A DNA stretch of 64,000 bases from Flavihumibacter fluvii (GCF_018595675.2 NZ_CP092333.1:3558001-3622000), one strand, 5' to 3'. Shown: positions 8,798-18,550, numbered from the stretch's first letter. Program-made: numbers and translations. The notes: generated by a model from the letters alone, not told the origin.

Positions 8798-10474
8798 TTA
8801 TTGTCCTTCTCCAAAAGCAGGGGCATTCTTATCATACCAAACACGCTCCTGTGATAAAGTTAACGCATCCTGTACATTCGGCGTAAAGCCCTGTTCTTCA
8901 TACGCTGCAGACCAGTTGGCACGGTTCACTTCACCCGGATCGTTGATCCAGAAACGGCGTGGGATAGGTTCGTTGAACACTTCACGACCATAATACTCGG
9001 ATGTCTTTTTTGGATAACCGGTCCGCCTGCAGAATACATAAGCTTCCGTTGGCTGGCGAACCAGGTTCAGGTGCTGCTGTATATAGATTCTTTCCAGGTC
9101 GTTCTCACCATTGAATTTAACATCGGCACCATCCAGGTAAGCGTTGATTTCCGAAACACCGGTACCTGTGTAAGGTGTTGTTGAACCGGCAGTTATTGCA
9201 ATTTTGTTCATGGTACGGATGGATGCTTCTACTCCTTTTTTATACCATTCTTCCGCATCACCGCTTCCGTAGCCCTTCTGGATAAATTCTGCGAGTAACA
9301 GGCAGGTCTCACCGGCACTGGCCAACACTTCGGTATAGGTACCTGTTGTTGATCCATCATACCTTGGCGCATAAAACCTGCGGTTAATGGTTGAGATCAA
9401 CATGTATTTATTCTGTGGGGAAACCACAAATGCATTCTTGAAATAATTGGTCTGAGGTGCATCGGTGGTCCAGTCAACCGGTCCACCCTGGAATTGCACC
9501 AACGGATCATTAACATCAATGAAGGAAGGCAGGGTTGCGCCATATTTTTCTACCGTGTCTTTATAACTACCCACGAGGTCATTCGGATTAAAGTAAACCC
9601 CGATGCGCGGATCATTTACCTTCTTCATGAAATCCACCAGAGCAATCGTACCATATTTTATATCACGGTAATTGATCGCACCACCAATAGGTTCAAAGTT
9701 GGTATTGGTGTACAGCAGGTTATCCTCAATGGAGGTAATCGGACCAATGCCGTTAGCCAGAACCTCGGCAACAATTGCCTTGGTTTTTGTAACATCCTGG
9801 TTCTCGTACCTGGCTGCGATACGCAGTTTCAGTGTATTGGCCAATTTCACCCATTTGGTCCAGTCCCCTTTGTATAAAACATCGGAAGCGCCATAGGTTT
9901 TTTCAGTGGCTGTGGCGGGTGCTGACAAGGTAGTGATTGCGCCATTCAGTTCTGACAACCAGGTAGTGAACAGGGTCTCCTGTGAATCAAAAGCAGGATC
10001 ATAAGCCCCTTCATAGCGGCCTTTCATCGCTTCGGAATAAGGGATCGATCCGTTCATGTCGGTAACTTTTATGCCATGAAGGGCCTGGATAACATAAGTC
10101 ACCGCCGCCATTTTCGCATAGTCTGCCTTGTCTGCTTTCAATTCGATCTGCCGCCTGATCTCAAAGAGGTTCGGCAGAATGTTGGCATAATAGGCATTGT
10201 ACCTTGAGTTCGCATTGCTTGTCAACTCATATGGACTCGAACTAAAATGCTGGGTAAAGCGGAACATCTGTTCAAAGCTTTCCCAAACCCACTCATTGCC
10301 CTGGTAAACGGCCAGCTGGTCTTCGGAATAGGTCAACAGGAATTTGACATCCGGATTCACCACCGTAGAGGGGTTGGTATTGGTTTCACCAAAATCTTTT
10401 GTACAACTTACTGCGAACACTGACGATCCCAGTGTTGCCATTAAGAGTATTTTTTTAAACTGAAGAAAGTTCAT
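8798..10474 (-). CDS. SusD/RagB-family outer-membrane lipoprotein (SusD-like_2 type)
   Basis: Surface-exposed binding lipoprotein of 558 residues that partners the SusC protein encoded just upstream (25-base gap). The signal peptide ends in a lipobox with Cys24 (AVSC), followed by the typical KDFGETNTNPS segment. The SusD-like_2 signatures GIKVTDMNGSIPYSEAMKG and VLYKGDWTKWVKLANTLKLR are present. The C-terminus holds WYDKNAPAF. In the family it captures ligands on the cell surface and closes over the SusC barrel. Given the downstream glycosylasparaginase and the ROK regulator, the ligand is inferred to be a GlcNAc-Asn-containing glycopeptide or glycoasparagine. Confidence 0.93.
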   Translation of the reverse strand: MNFLQFKKILLMATLGSSVFAVSCTKDFGETNTNPSTVVNPDVKFLLTYSEDQLAVYQGNEWVWESFEQMFRFTQHFSSSPYELTSNANSRYNAYYANILPNLFEIRRQIELKADKADYAKMAAVTYVIQALHGIKVTDMNGSIPYSEAMKGRYEGAYDPAFDSQETLFTTWLSELNGAITTLSAPATATEKTYGASDVLYKGDWTKWVKLANTLKLRIAARYENQDVTKTKAIVAEVLANGIGPITSIEDNLLYTNTNFEPIGGAINYRDIKYGTIALVDFMKKVNDPRIGVYFNPNDLVGSYKDTVEKYGATLPSFIDVNDPLVQFQGGPVDWTTDAPQTNYFKNAFVVSPQNKYMLISTINRRFYAPRYDGSTTGTYTEVLASAGETCLLLAEFIQKGYGSGDAEEWYKKGVEASIRTMNKIAITAGSTTPYTGTGVSEINAYLDGADVKFNGENDLERIYIQQHLNLVRQPTEAYVFCRRTGYPKKTSEYYGREVFNEPIPRRFWINDPGEVNRANWSAAYEEQGFTPNVQDALTLSQERVWYDKNAPAFGEGQ

Positions 10475-10499
10475 ATAATGATTTTTAAATGGTCAAAAT

Positions 10500-13400
10500 T
10501 TAGAAGCTGGCACGCAATGAGAAGACAATATTCCTGGTCATAGGCAGGAATCCGTTTTCACCTGAAAAGGCCGTATTGTTTGAGTTGTTAGAAGCCGGGT
10601 TGAAATTATACGGCAGGCTATTATACAGGTAAAACAGGTCGCGTCCGGCAACTGATAAGCTCAGGCCATTCAATTTCAATTTAGTGTACAGCTCTTTATT
10701 GAAATTATAGTTCAGGGCAACCTGGCGAAGTGAGATCCATGAACTCTCCACGATCCAGTAGTCAGCAACACCGGTAGAAGATGATCCGTAACGGTAGCCA
10801 AACTGTGGCAGGTGGGTTGGCTCAACCAATCCCTGGTCATACGCTTCCTTGAAAGTAAGTCCGCCAACATTAGCCTGTGATCCATCAGGCTGGGTAACGG
10901 TCTGCCCTTCAGGGAATACACCGTCCACGATAATACCATCATCATAGGTCTGGCCATCATAAGCGCTGGTCCAGGTAATACCGCCATGTTCTGCATCACG
11001 GCCTTTAAGTGTATTCGGGAATACGCCGGTATGCGTTCCGAAACGGTAGCTGGCCAAAACAAAATCGCCACCAATCTTCGCATCGATCAGCACATTCAGG
11101 GAGAAGTTCTTATAGCGGAAGGTGTTGTCCCATCCAAAACGGAATTTAGCATTGATATCGCCTACATCCTGCAGGTAGTTGCTACGCTTGGGGAATGCAG
11201 CGCGGGCGTCACCTCTCCAGTTCAGGATCGGTAAACCGTTTCTTGGGTCATCCACTTTGTTACCGTTTGCATCAACAGCCTGGTAAGGTTGTTGCGCAAT
11301 TGTTGTACGCAGTGTTCCATAAGATTTACCCACAACAGCCCAGGTGCTGATCTCAGCGATATCGGCACCAAGGTTATATTCTGACCTTCCCTCATACAAT
11401 TCCTTGATCAGGTTCCGGTTCCTTGAAATGTTGAAAGCGGTGTTCCAGGAAAAATTCTTATTGCTGATGGGTGTTCCGTCAATGGCAATTTCAATACCCT
11501 TGTTCTGGATCTCACCCGCATTGATCAGGATAGAACCCACACCAGATTCAACCGGTGCAGTAATAGGGAGGATCTGGTTTTTTGTATTATCCTGGTAATA
11601 ACTGAAGTTAAATCCAAGACGATTATTCAGGAACCGCATATCCACACCAATCTCTTTGGAGATCTTCCGGAGTGGTTTGATATTCGGTTGCAGTACCTGG
11701 TTAGATGTGTAGGTCGAGGTCGGAACGCTTCCGCCATTGGTGTTACTAAAACCATTCAGGGCATAACCAGGGTTAAGCGTAAACGGATCAGTATCACCAC
11801 CCAATGCAGCTATACTGGCCCTTAACTTACCAAAGCTGATCCAGCCCGGTAAATTGAATGATTCAGTAAAGATCCATGAGGCGCTGACAGCCGGATAATT
11901 ATAGAAGTTATTTCCTGTACCATTGGTATAGGTCAAAGCAGAAGACCAGTCACCACGCCATGTCGCCTGCAGGAACAACCTGTTTTTGTACCCAAGGTCC
12001 GCACTGGCATAGAGTGAATTGAATTTTTTCCTGCTCTGGATACCACCATTTGTATAGGGTTGTTCAACTGAGTTGGAGATAAAATAGTTACCGGGGTAAT
12101 TCAGTCCACCCCTGGTTTCACTGGTTGAATAAGTGGTTTTATAATTCTGCATTTCCCCACCTACGTATCCTGATAAAGAAAGGTCTTTATTCAGGTCTTT
12201 ATTCATCATCACCCACCACTTTCCAAACTGGCTTTCCTTGGTGTTGAAGCCGAGGCTGTAAAAACCACCGGCATAGTTTGGCAACTGGCCCAGTTCCTTG
12301 GATTCAGACTTCCTGTAGATATTGTTGATGTTTCCTTCCACTACCAATTTAGCCCAACTGGTCAGGTCAATAGTAAGGGCTACGCGTGAACGCAGGAGTT
12401 GCTCGTTCTGTGTATAGTTATTATTATACAGGGAATACCAGAACCTGGATTCAGGTGCTTTATTGGGCTCGTCCGGGTTGTTTGGATCCGGTGTACCGCC
12501 TAAGATGCTGGTATATTTATCAGGTTGCATCCAGTATTTGGTATCATAGTTCCTTGGGAGGACCCAGGTGTACATGTGACCCACGTTGAAAGAACCAAAT
12601 GCATCAAGTCCACCCAAACGTGGTGGGTTTTTACCATCAAAATTGGTATACGCGGCACTCACATCAATATTGATGCCTTTCGTGATCTTATGGGTAACGC
12701 GAAGATCAAAGGCATCTTTCTTCATGTTGTTGTTCAGGTAGATACCCTTGCCTTGATTGTGGTTGTAGGATAACCGGAAAGTTGAACGGTCGGTACCTGC
12801 TTCCAGGGCAATATTTGTATTAGAACCGGTTCCTTGCTGGTAAGCATCCAGGAAGTTATTCGGCTGGGCAACATATTTGGTCATGGTACCATCATAGTTC
12901 TGCACTTCCTGGCCCAGCATGCGTGGTCCCCAGTTTTCCAATTCACGGTTGATCTGGCGATCGATATATTCTTTGCCGGTAATGGGGTCAATCGGGAATA
13001 CTTTGGTTCTCCAGTTTTCGTCGGGCTTGTAGTTCGGTTCGCGGTTATCGGTGAAGAAAGCACCAACGGTACCACCACCAAATTCATTCTGGAATTCCGG
13101 ACCGGCATAAGGATCTGAAATACTAAAACTCTGGGCAACTGCTACGCCAATCCCTTTCTGTTGTTTACCTTTTTTTGTCGTGATCAACACCACTCCGTTG
13201 ATCGCACGGGTACCATACAAGGCAGCAGCAGCTGATCCTTTCAGAACGGAAACCGTTTCGAAATCTTCCATGTTCAGGTTCTTCAGGTCATTACCAAAAT
13301 CACGGCCTGTACCATTGAACACATCATTGTCCATGATAACCCCGTCAATAACAAAAATGGGCTGGTTGTTACCACCCAGTGTTGAGTTACCACGGATCAG

Positions 13401-13901
13401 GATCTTTGTATTACCAAATAATCCGCCGGCACCCTGGTCGATCTGCACACCAGCAACTTTACCTTGTAAAGCGTTGATGGGATTCACCTCATTGGTCTTG
13501 GCCAATTCAGCACCTTTAACTTCGGTAACCGAATAACCCAATGCCTTTTTTTGTTTTGAAATTCCCAGGGCGGTCACCACTACTTCATTCATAGTGCCTT
13601 CGCTGGATTTTAATGTAACAGATAAGATACTACCAGTACCCACAGAAACTTCCGTGCTGTTAAAACTTACCGAACTGATCACCAGGACGGCATTCGCTTT
13701 ACTCACGGTAATGCTGAAGTTTCCGTTTTGATCTGTGGAACTTCCATTATTGGTTCCTTTTTCTACAACAGAGGCCCCTGTAACCGGCGCTCCTTTTTCA
13801 TCTTTAACGGTTCCGGTTACCTGTTTTTGCTGCGACATAGCCATCATTGCCACAAAGCAAAACAAAGTAACGAACAGCAACCGAAGTGTACCTTTCATCA
13901 T
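10500..13901 (-). CDS. SusC/RagA-family TonB-dependent outer-membrane receptor
   Basis: A 1133-residue SusC-type transporter. Order: signal peptide (about 1-23), carboxypeptidase-regulatory-like N-terminal domain (VTGTVKDEKGAPVTGASV), the junction EVVVTALG, a plug domain (NALQGKVAGVQI, then IRGNSTLGGNNQPIFVIDG and VSVLKGSAAAALYG), and a large beta-barrel ending in NIVFSLRASF with terminal Phe. It pairs with the SusD protein 25 bases downstream and follows the ROK regulator gene after 33 bases. It moves ligands too large for porins across the outer membrane using TonB-ExbBD energy. Substrate is inferred from context (N-glycan remnants). Confidence 0.95.
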   Translation of the reverse strand: MMKGTLRLLFVTLFCFVAMMAMSQQKQVTGTVKDEKGAPVTGASVVEKGTNNGSSTDQNGNFSITVSKANAVLVISSVSFNSTEVSVGTGSILSVTLKSSEGTMNEVVVTALGISKQKKALGYSVTEVKGAELAKTNEVNPINALQGKVAGVQIDQGAGGLFGNTKILIRGNSTLGGNNQPIFVIDGVIMDNDVFNGTGRDFGNDLKNLNMEDFETVSVLKGSAAAALYGTRAINGVVLITTKKGKQQKGIGVAVAQSFSISDPYAGPEFQNEFGGGTVGAFFTDNREPNYKPDENWRTKVFPIDPITGKEYIDRQINRELENWGPRMLGQEVQNYDGTMTKYVAQPNNFLDAYQQGTGSNTNIALEAGTDRSTFRLSYNHNQGKGIYLNNNMKKDAFDLRVTHKITKGINIDVSAAYTNFDGKNPPRLGGLDAFGSFNVGHMYTWVLPRNYDTKYWMQPDKYTSILGGTPDPNNPDEPNKAPESRFWYSLYNNNYTQNEQLLRSRVALTIDLTSWAKLVVEGNINNIYRKSESKELGQLPNYAGGFYSLGFNTKESQFGKWWVMMNKDLNKDLSLSGYVGGEMQNYKTTYSTSETRGGLNYPGNYFISNSVEQPYTNGGIQSRKKFNSLYASADLGYKNRLFLQATWRGDWSSALTYTNGTGNNFYNYPAVSASWIFTESFNLPGWISFGKLRASIAALGGDTDPFTLNPGYALNGFSNTNGGSVPTSTYTSNQVLQPNIKPLRKISKEIGVDMRFLNNRLGFNFSYYQDNTKNQILPITAPVESGVGSILINAGEIQNKGIEIAIDGTPISNKNFSWNTAFNISRNRNLIKELYEGRSEYNLGADIAEISTWAVVGKSYGTLRTTIAQQPYQAVDANGNKVDDPRNGLPILNWRGDARAAFPKRSNYLQDVGDINAKFRFGWDNTFRYKNFSLNVLIDAKIGGDFVLASYRFGTHTGVFPNTLKGRDAEHGGITWTSAYDGQTYDDGIIVDGVFPEGQTVTQPDGSQANVGGLTFKEAYDQGLVEPTHLPQFGYRYGSSSTGVADYWIVESSWISLRQVALNYNFNKELYTKLKLNGLSLSVAGRDLFYLYNSLPYNFNPASNNSNNTAFSGENGFLPMTRNIVFSLRASF

Positions 13902-13934
13902 AGCAGTTGTTTTTTTGTTAACTCATTTAATACA

Positions 13935-15170
13935 TCAATTCAAGACAGGTAATACCTGTTGTTTATTCAAAGTTGTCTGGTCAGGATTTGATTCGTCATA
14001 GTGTTCCATCACCAATGCAGCAGCACCGATCAGCTCGGCATCATTACCCAAAGGAGAAATGCTGATCTCCATTTTTTCGGCGATTTTGGGAATACAATGT
14101 TCATTTAAAGCCTGCTGAATGGGGGTCAGCCACAATTTTCCACCAATCGATCCCCTGCCACTCAGCACTATAGATTCCGGGTTCAGTAAATGCACCAGGA
14201 TGGCAATCCCCCTGCCGATATTATATCCGGCATGGGATAAGATCTCTATGGCGAACTGATCGCCTTTTAAGGCAGCATTAATAATGGCTTCATACTCTGC
14301 TTCAGGATGGCCGGAATGACGGGACTTGCTTAATATGGAAGTCCGGCCCGATTTTAAACCCTCATTCACTTTCTCGATCAGTACCAATAAGGAGGTCTCT
14401 GTTTCCAGGCAGCCGGTTTTACCGCAGCTGCACAACTTATTGTTGTTGAACAGGGGCATATGGCTGAACTCACCGGCAAATCCACTGTGCCCGCGAAATA
14501 ATTCCCCATTGAGGACCAGGCCTAGGCCTACCCCCCAACTGATGTTGAGTACCATGGCGTTTGCCTTGTTCCGGGCATTACCAAATTTCAATTCTGCCAG
14601 GGCGATAAGGCTGGAATCATTGTCGATATAAACTGGCAGGTTGATCTTTTCACTGAGGTACTGGATGATGTTTTTGTCCGTGGTTTCCAGGAAGGAGTGG
14701 TTGATGCCCCTTTTACTATCAATAAACCCGGGCATACCAATACCCACGCCAATGATCCGGCATTTATCCACGCCCGATTTTGCGATGACCGCCTCAATAC
14801 TTTCCGCCAGGATGGGTAAAGCATCCGGATTATTATGCAGGGGCAGTTCAATCTTTTTGATCTCCCCAAAATGGTTGTTGTGGTTAGCGACCAGGGAAAT
14901 ACGGGTGACCAGTTGGTCCATGGCGACGGATAACACGTAAAAGATATTGTCCTGCAGGGAATACATCATCGGCCGCCGGCCGCCACTCGAAGGGGCGAAG
15001 CCCACTTCCATCACGTAATCCTCGTGGATCAGCTCTTCGATAATGCGGGTAGTCAGCGGGATGCTCCGGTTGATTTTAGTACTGATCTCGGCGCAGGACA
15101 TTACATTCTGGAAGTATAACTGCTTCAGAATAGCCCGCTTGTAAATCAGATTTTTGGGATTATCGACCAT
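13935..15170 (-). CDS. ROK-family transcriptional regulator (NagC/Mlc-like)
   Basis: Protein of 411 residues: an N-terminal winged-helix DNA-binding domain (about 5-60, with SCAEISTKINRSIPLTTRII) and a ROK sugar-binding domain. The ROK zinc site is visible in SHMPLFNNNKLCSCGKTGCLE-like order (His, then C-x-CG-x2-GC-x-E), and the sugar-contact segment is VYIDNDSS. Known NagC/Mlc-type members sense GlcNAc-6-P or a sugar and repress uptake genes. First gene of a four-gene operon (ROK, SusC, SusD, glycosylasparaginase), so it probably regulates its own operon. A near-palindrome 62 bases upstream is a good operator candidate. A GlcNAc-type ligand is inference. Confidence 0.9.
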   Translation of the reverse strand: MVDNPKNLIYKRAILKQLYFQNVMSCAEISTKINRSIPLTTRIIEELIHEDYVMEVGFAPSSGGRRPMMYSLQDNIFYVLSVAMDQLVTRISLVANHNNHFGEIKKIELPLHNNPDALPILAESIEAVIAKSGVDKCRIIGVGIGMPGFIDSKRGINHSFLETTDKNIIQYLSEKINLPVYIDNDSSLIALAELKFGNARNKANAMVLNISWGVGLGLVLNGELFRGHSGFAGEFSHMPLFNNNKLCSCGKTGCLETETSLLVLIEKVNEGLKSGRTSILSKSRHSGHPEAEYEAIINAALKGDQFAIEILSHAGYNIGRGIAILVHLLNPESIVLSGRGSIGGKLWLTPIQQALNEHCIPKIAEKMEISISPLGNDAELIGAAALVMEHYDESNPDQTTLNKQQVLPVLN

Positions 15171-15199
15171 ACTAAAAAAACCTTATCAATAATTTAACT

Positions 15200-15219
15200 C
15201 AAATTAATAACAAATTAAT
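15200..15219. repeat. Two direct copies of CAAATTAAT upstream of the ROK gene
   Basis: The nonamer CAAATTAAT occurs twice with an 11-base period, about one helical turn, 30-50 bases before the ROK start codon. It may be a second regulatory site or simply AT-rich promoter DNA. Weak on its own. Confidence 0.3.
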
Positions 15220-15231
15220 TTAGCAGGGCCT

Positions 15232-15254
15232 ACTTACTAAATATTTTAATAAGT
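15232..15254. promoter_or_regulatory. Candidate ROK operator (23-bp near-palindrome)
   Basis: Read on the minus strand the site has the form ACTTA-n-TAAA-nnn-TTTA-n-TAAGT, so all 18 arm positions are complementary and only the two n positions and the centre break symmetry. Its size and AT-rich TTA/TAA arms resemble operators of NagC/Mlc-type ROK repressors. It lies 62-84 bases before the ROK start codon and is the only strong dyad I see in this promoter region. Function as an autoregulatory operator is inferred. Confidence 0.5.
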
Positions 15255-15333
15255 CAATTTTATCTGAAGCCTCCTGAAAATTAACCCCTGCCTTAAAATT
15301 ACCTTGCCGGATTACCGTTAATAGTAAAAAAAA

Positions 15334-15357
15334 GACCGCTGCAGGTCTGCAGCGGTC
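15334..15357 (-). terminator. Rho-independent terminator of typA
   Basis: A 10-base-pair GC-rich stem (GACCGCTGCA / TGCAGCGGTC) with a 4-base loop, followed on the minus strand by eight T residues. It sits 26 bases beyond the typA stop codon and insulates the downstream ROK operon. Confidence 0.93.
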
Positions 15358-15382
15358 CATTATTATCTTGATAATCAATATA

Positions 15383-17197
15383 TTATCCTACTTCTTCCGT
15401 CTTCATCATTTTAGTGAGCCGGTTACGGTCGTTTTCATCCAGGTAGATCTTACGCATCCTGATAAAATTCGGGGTAACCTCGATGCACTCATCGCCCTGG
15501 ATATATTCCATACATTCTTCCAGGGTCAACTGGGTCTTTGGTGCGATGCGGCTCGCATCATCGCTACCGCTTGCGCGGTGGTTGGTCAGTTTCTTTGGCT
15601 CGGTCACATTCACCACCAGGTCACCCGGCTTGATGTTCTCTGCCACGATCTGTCCGGCATAAATTTCTTCGCCCGGATCCACAAAGAAGGTACCGCGGTC
15701 CTGTAGTTTATCGATAGAATAGCCGGTTGTCTTCTCGGTGTTTTTAGAGATCAGCACCCCTTTATCACGGCCCGGAATTGGCCCCTTCCAGGGTTTGTAT
15801 TCCAGGAAACGGTGTGCCATTACAGCCTCACCGGTTGTAGCGGTTAACATCTGTGTACGCAGCCCGATGAGACCGCGGGAAGGAATTTCGAATTCCAGGT
15901 GTTGCATATCCCCCTTGGTTTCCATCACATGCATTTCACCTTTACGGCGGGTCACCAGGTCAATTACTTTAGAAGCAAATTCCTGGGGAACATCTACCAC
16001 CAGCACTTCAAAGGGTTCATTTTTCTTACCATCGATGGTCTTCACGATCACCTGTGGCTGTCCAATGGTCAGCTCATAGCCTTCGCGGCGCATGGTTTCG
16101 ATCAGGATACCGAGGTGCAAAATACCACGGCCATAGACCATGAAACTATCCCCGCTATCAGTATCCAGTACACGCAATGCCAGGTTCTTTTCCGTTTCCT
16201 TCATCAGGCGGTCGCGCAGGTGACGTGAGGTCACGAACTTACCATCCTTACCAAAGAAAGGGGAGTTATTGATGCTGAACAGCATGTTCATCGTAGGTTC
16301 ATCCACACTGATCAAAGGCAGGGCTTCCATCACTTCTGTATCAGAAACAGTATCCCCGATATTGAAATTTTCCAGTCCCACGATGGCACAAAGGTCACCG
16401 GCCAATACTTCCGTAACCTTGCGTTTACCCATGCCTTCAAATACGTACAGTTCGCGTACGCGTTGCTTTTTGAACGTACCATCCGCCTGCATTAAAGCGA
16501 TCGGCTGGTTTTCCTTTATACTGCCACGGGCTACTTTTCCAATGGCGATACGGCCAAGGAAGGAAGAGTAATCGAGGGAAGTGATCTGCATTTGCAGCGG
16601 GCCTTCGGCAACTTTCGGCTCGGGTACATATTTAATGATGCCATCCATTAAAGGGGTGATGTCATCACACTCTTCATTTTTATCATTGAACCAGCCATTC
16701 TTTCCGCTACCATAAAAAGTAGGGAAATCCAGCTGCTCTTCGGTAGCATCCAGGTTAAAGAACAGTTCGAATACCGCATCATGCACTTCATCCGGACGGC
16801 AGTTCGGTTTATCGACTTTATTGATGACAACGATGGGTTTGAGGTTAAGTTGCAGGGCCTTCTGGAGAACAAAGCGGGTCTGCGGCATAGGGCCTTCAAA
16901 GGCATCTACCAGCAGGATCACCCCGTCAGCCATTTTCAGCACCCGTTCTACCTCACCGCCGAAATCGGCGTGTCCAGGGGTGTCAATAACGTTGATTTTC
17001 ACATCTTTGTAAACAACGGCGGCGTTCTTACTAAAGATGGTAATACCTCTTTCACGTTCCAGGTCGTTGCTGTCCATGATCAGCTCACCCGTTTCCTGGT
17101 TGTCGCGAAACACTTTGGCGGTGTGGAGGATGCGGTCAACCAGGGTAGTCTTACCGTGGTCAACGTGCGCAATGATTGCTATATTTCTGATGTCCAT
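15383..17197 (-). CDS. typA: Translational GTPase TypA/BipA
   Basis: Ribosome-associated GTPase of 604 residues, close to the family length of about 607. G-domain motifs are complete: P-loop AHVDHGKTT (10-18), ERGITI switch [10 protein letters not shown] (G3) and NKVD (G4). Then come the EF-G-like domains II, III and V and the BipA-specific C-terminal domain ([20 protein letters not shown]). It assists ribosome biogenesis and translation under stress or cold. Transcribed alone: it has its own promoter at 17266-17295 and terminator at 15334-15357. Confidence 0.97.
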   Translation of the reverse strand: MDIRNIAIIAHVDHGKTTLVDRILHTAKVFRDNQETGELIMDSNDLERERGITIFSKNAAVVYKDVKINVIDTPGHADFGGEVERVLKMADGVILLVDAFEGPMPQTRFVLQKALQLNLKPIVVINKVDKPNCRPDEVHDAVFELFFNLDATEEQLDFPTFYGSGKNGWFNDKNEECDDITPLMDGIIKYVPEPKVAEGPLQMQITSLDYSSFLGRIAIGKVARGSIKENQPIALMQADGTFKKQRVRELYVFEGMGKRKVTEVLAGDLCAIVGLENFNIGDTVSDTEVMEALPLISVDEPTMNMLFSINNSPFFGKDGKFVTSRHLRDRLMKETEKNLALRVLDTDSGDSFMVYGRGILHLGILIETMRREGYELTIGQPQVIVKTIDGKKNEPFEVLVVDVPQEFASKVIDLVTRRKGEMHVMETKGDMQHLEFEIPSRGLIGLRTQMLTATTGEAVMAHRFLEYKPWKGPIPGRDKGVLISKNTEKTTGYSIDKLQDRGTFFVDPGEEIYAGQIVAENIKPGDLVVNVTEPKKLTNHRASGSDDASRIAPKTQLTLEECMEYIQGDECIEVTPNFIRMRKIYLDENDRNRLTKMMKTEEVG

Positions 17198-17265
17198 TTT
17201 CCTAATTACTTGATGATGAGATGGTTATACGGATTGCTCCATAACGCCAAATGCCTTAAGGCGCG

Positions 17266-17295
17266 CAAAGGTACGCCTATTTGTCGGGCTGACAA
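17266..17295 (-). promoter_or_regulatory. Bacteroidota-type promoter of typA
   Basis: On the minus strand a TTG (-33 element, 17293-17295) is followed after exactly 19 bases by TACCTTTG (17266-17273), a perfect match to the Bacteroidota -7 consensus TAnnTTTG. It predicts a transcript start near 17261 and a leader of about 60 bases before typA. Confidence 0.8.
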
Positions 17296-17336
17296 GCAAT
17301 GTTGGAATAAAGATTTTGTTATATAAGACGCCCTTT

Positions 17337-17378
17337 CTCACTGCTTCCTGCTCACTGCTTCCTGCTCACTGCTCACTA
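17337..17378. repeat. Six tandem heptamers (CTCACTG / CTTCCTG)
   Basis: Units are CTCACTG, CTTCCTG, CTCACTG, CTTCCTG, CTCACTG, CTCACTA, i.e. alternating heptamers that make a 14-base composite period. The array overlaps the last codons and stop of the GH130 gene (its Ser-Glu-Gln end is encoded inside the array) and extends into the intergenic space. A second heptamer array with a different unit occurs at 41147-41181. Confidence 0.85.
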
Positions 17379-18502
17379 ACCGCTACAGCTATCTTTGAAT
17401 CGGCCGTACCGTAGTAAAGATACCACCTATCCTTGAAATGTACCAGTCCCTCGAGGAAACAAACATTATTCACCTGGCCGGTGATCTCAAAAGGCCGGTC
17501 AGGCTTAAAGAAATAGTCTTCAGACCGACTGATCACCCTGGTGGGGTCTTTGGGGTCTATCAGCACCTGGCCGGCTGCATAGGTTCCCTTGGGAAGGCTG
17601 GTATCACCGACCTTATCGCTGTTCATACTATTATAGATGAACAGGATGCCTTTTTCGGTTACCATGGCAGGGGGACCAGATTCCACCAGGCGGCTGTCGA
17701 AGCGGCCGGGCCTTGGGGCCAAAACAATTTTAAAGGCCTCGTAGTGGTTGGTGGAATCATATTGTTTTTTCGCAGGATCGGTTTCCTGAACAGGTGTCCA
17801 ATTCACGAGGTCGTCGGAACTGGCGGCATAAATATTTGAATCACCCCAGTACATCCAGTACTTCCCGTTGATCTTTGTGGCCACCAGCTGGTCTCCTTCC
17901 CTGCGGCAAATAATTGCGCCGGATTTTGACCAATGGTTAAGGTATTTCCCCCCGTCTGCATTTTTGAATACCGAACCATGCTTGGTCCAGTTCACCAGGT
18001 CGTCGGAACTCGCCACGAAAAGTCGTGCGATGGTGCCATCATAGGTAGTATAGGTCATAAAATACCGGCCAGCTTCATTCATTACAATTCTTGGGTCTTC
18101 GCAGCCGCCCTCCCATTCGTACTGTTTATGTTCATCTTCAGCAGGAAATAAAACCGGTGCAGGCCTGCGGGTGAAATGGATGCCATCCGAACTTTCGGCA
18201 AGCCCGATTCGGGAAGTGCCGGCATACCGGCCAATGGTATCTTCTGCGCGGTATAATAAATAGACCTTACCATCCCGAACGATGGCAGCAGGGTTAAAAA
18301 CATCTTTGTTCTCCCATGCAATCACCCGTTTCAAAATAGGATCTTCAAAGGTGCCGGTACCCGGCTGGAGGCAGGGGTTGACACTATCCACTTTCTCAAA
18401 CCCGGTCAACATCCAATCTTCATTGGGCACACCGGATGAGCATGCCACAAACAAAAAAACCTGGCCGGCAATGGCCCATTTGGCAAGTGATCTTGTAGTC
18501 AT
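17366..18502 (-). CDS. GH130-family glycosidase/phosphorylase-like lipoprotein
   Basis: Protein of 378 residues with a lipoprotein signal (LFVAC, Cys21), so it is anchored in a membrane facing the periplasm or surface. The five-bladed propeller of GH130 is indicated by FNPAAIVRDGKVYLLYRAED, the family motif EDPR (135-138) and repeated ASSDDLVNWT blades. GH130 includes beta-mannoside phosphorylases (for example acting on Man-beta-1,4-GlcNAc) and beta-1,2-mannosidases. Phosphorylases normally work in the cytoplasm, so a lipoprotein is more likely a hydrolase; this is inference. Its last codons lie within a tandem repeat array, so the C-terminus may vary. Stands alone, divergent from the hydrolase gene at 18551. 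Confidence 0.85.
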   Translation of the reverse strand: MTTRSLAKWAIAGQVFLFVACSSGVPNEDWMLTGFEKVDSVNPCLQPGTGTFEDPILKRVIAWENKDVFNPAAIVRDGKVYLLYRAEDTIGRYAGTSRIGLAESSDGIHFTRRPAPVLFPAEDEHKQYEWEGGCEDPRIVMNEAGRYFMTYTTYDGTIARLFVASSDDLVNWTKHGSVFKNADGGKYLNHWSKSGAIICRREGDQLVATKINGKYWMYWGDSNIYAASSDDLVNWTPVQETDPAKKQYDSTNHYEAFKIVLAPRPGRFDSRLVESGPPAMVTEKGILFIYNSMNSDKVGDTSLPKGTYAAGQVLIDPKDPTRVISRSEDYFFKPDRPFEITGQVNNVCFLEGLVHFKDRWYLYYGTADSKIAVAVSEQ

Positions 18503-18550
18503 GTTCCGAATTTAAGGTACATGTTGTAGTTTCCGGTAATAAATTTGTTT

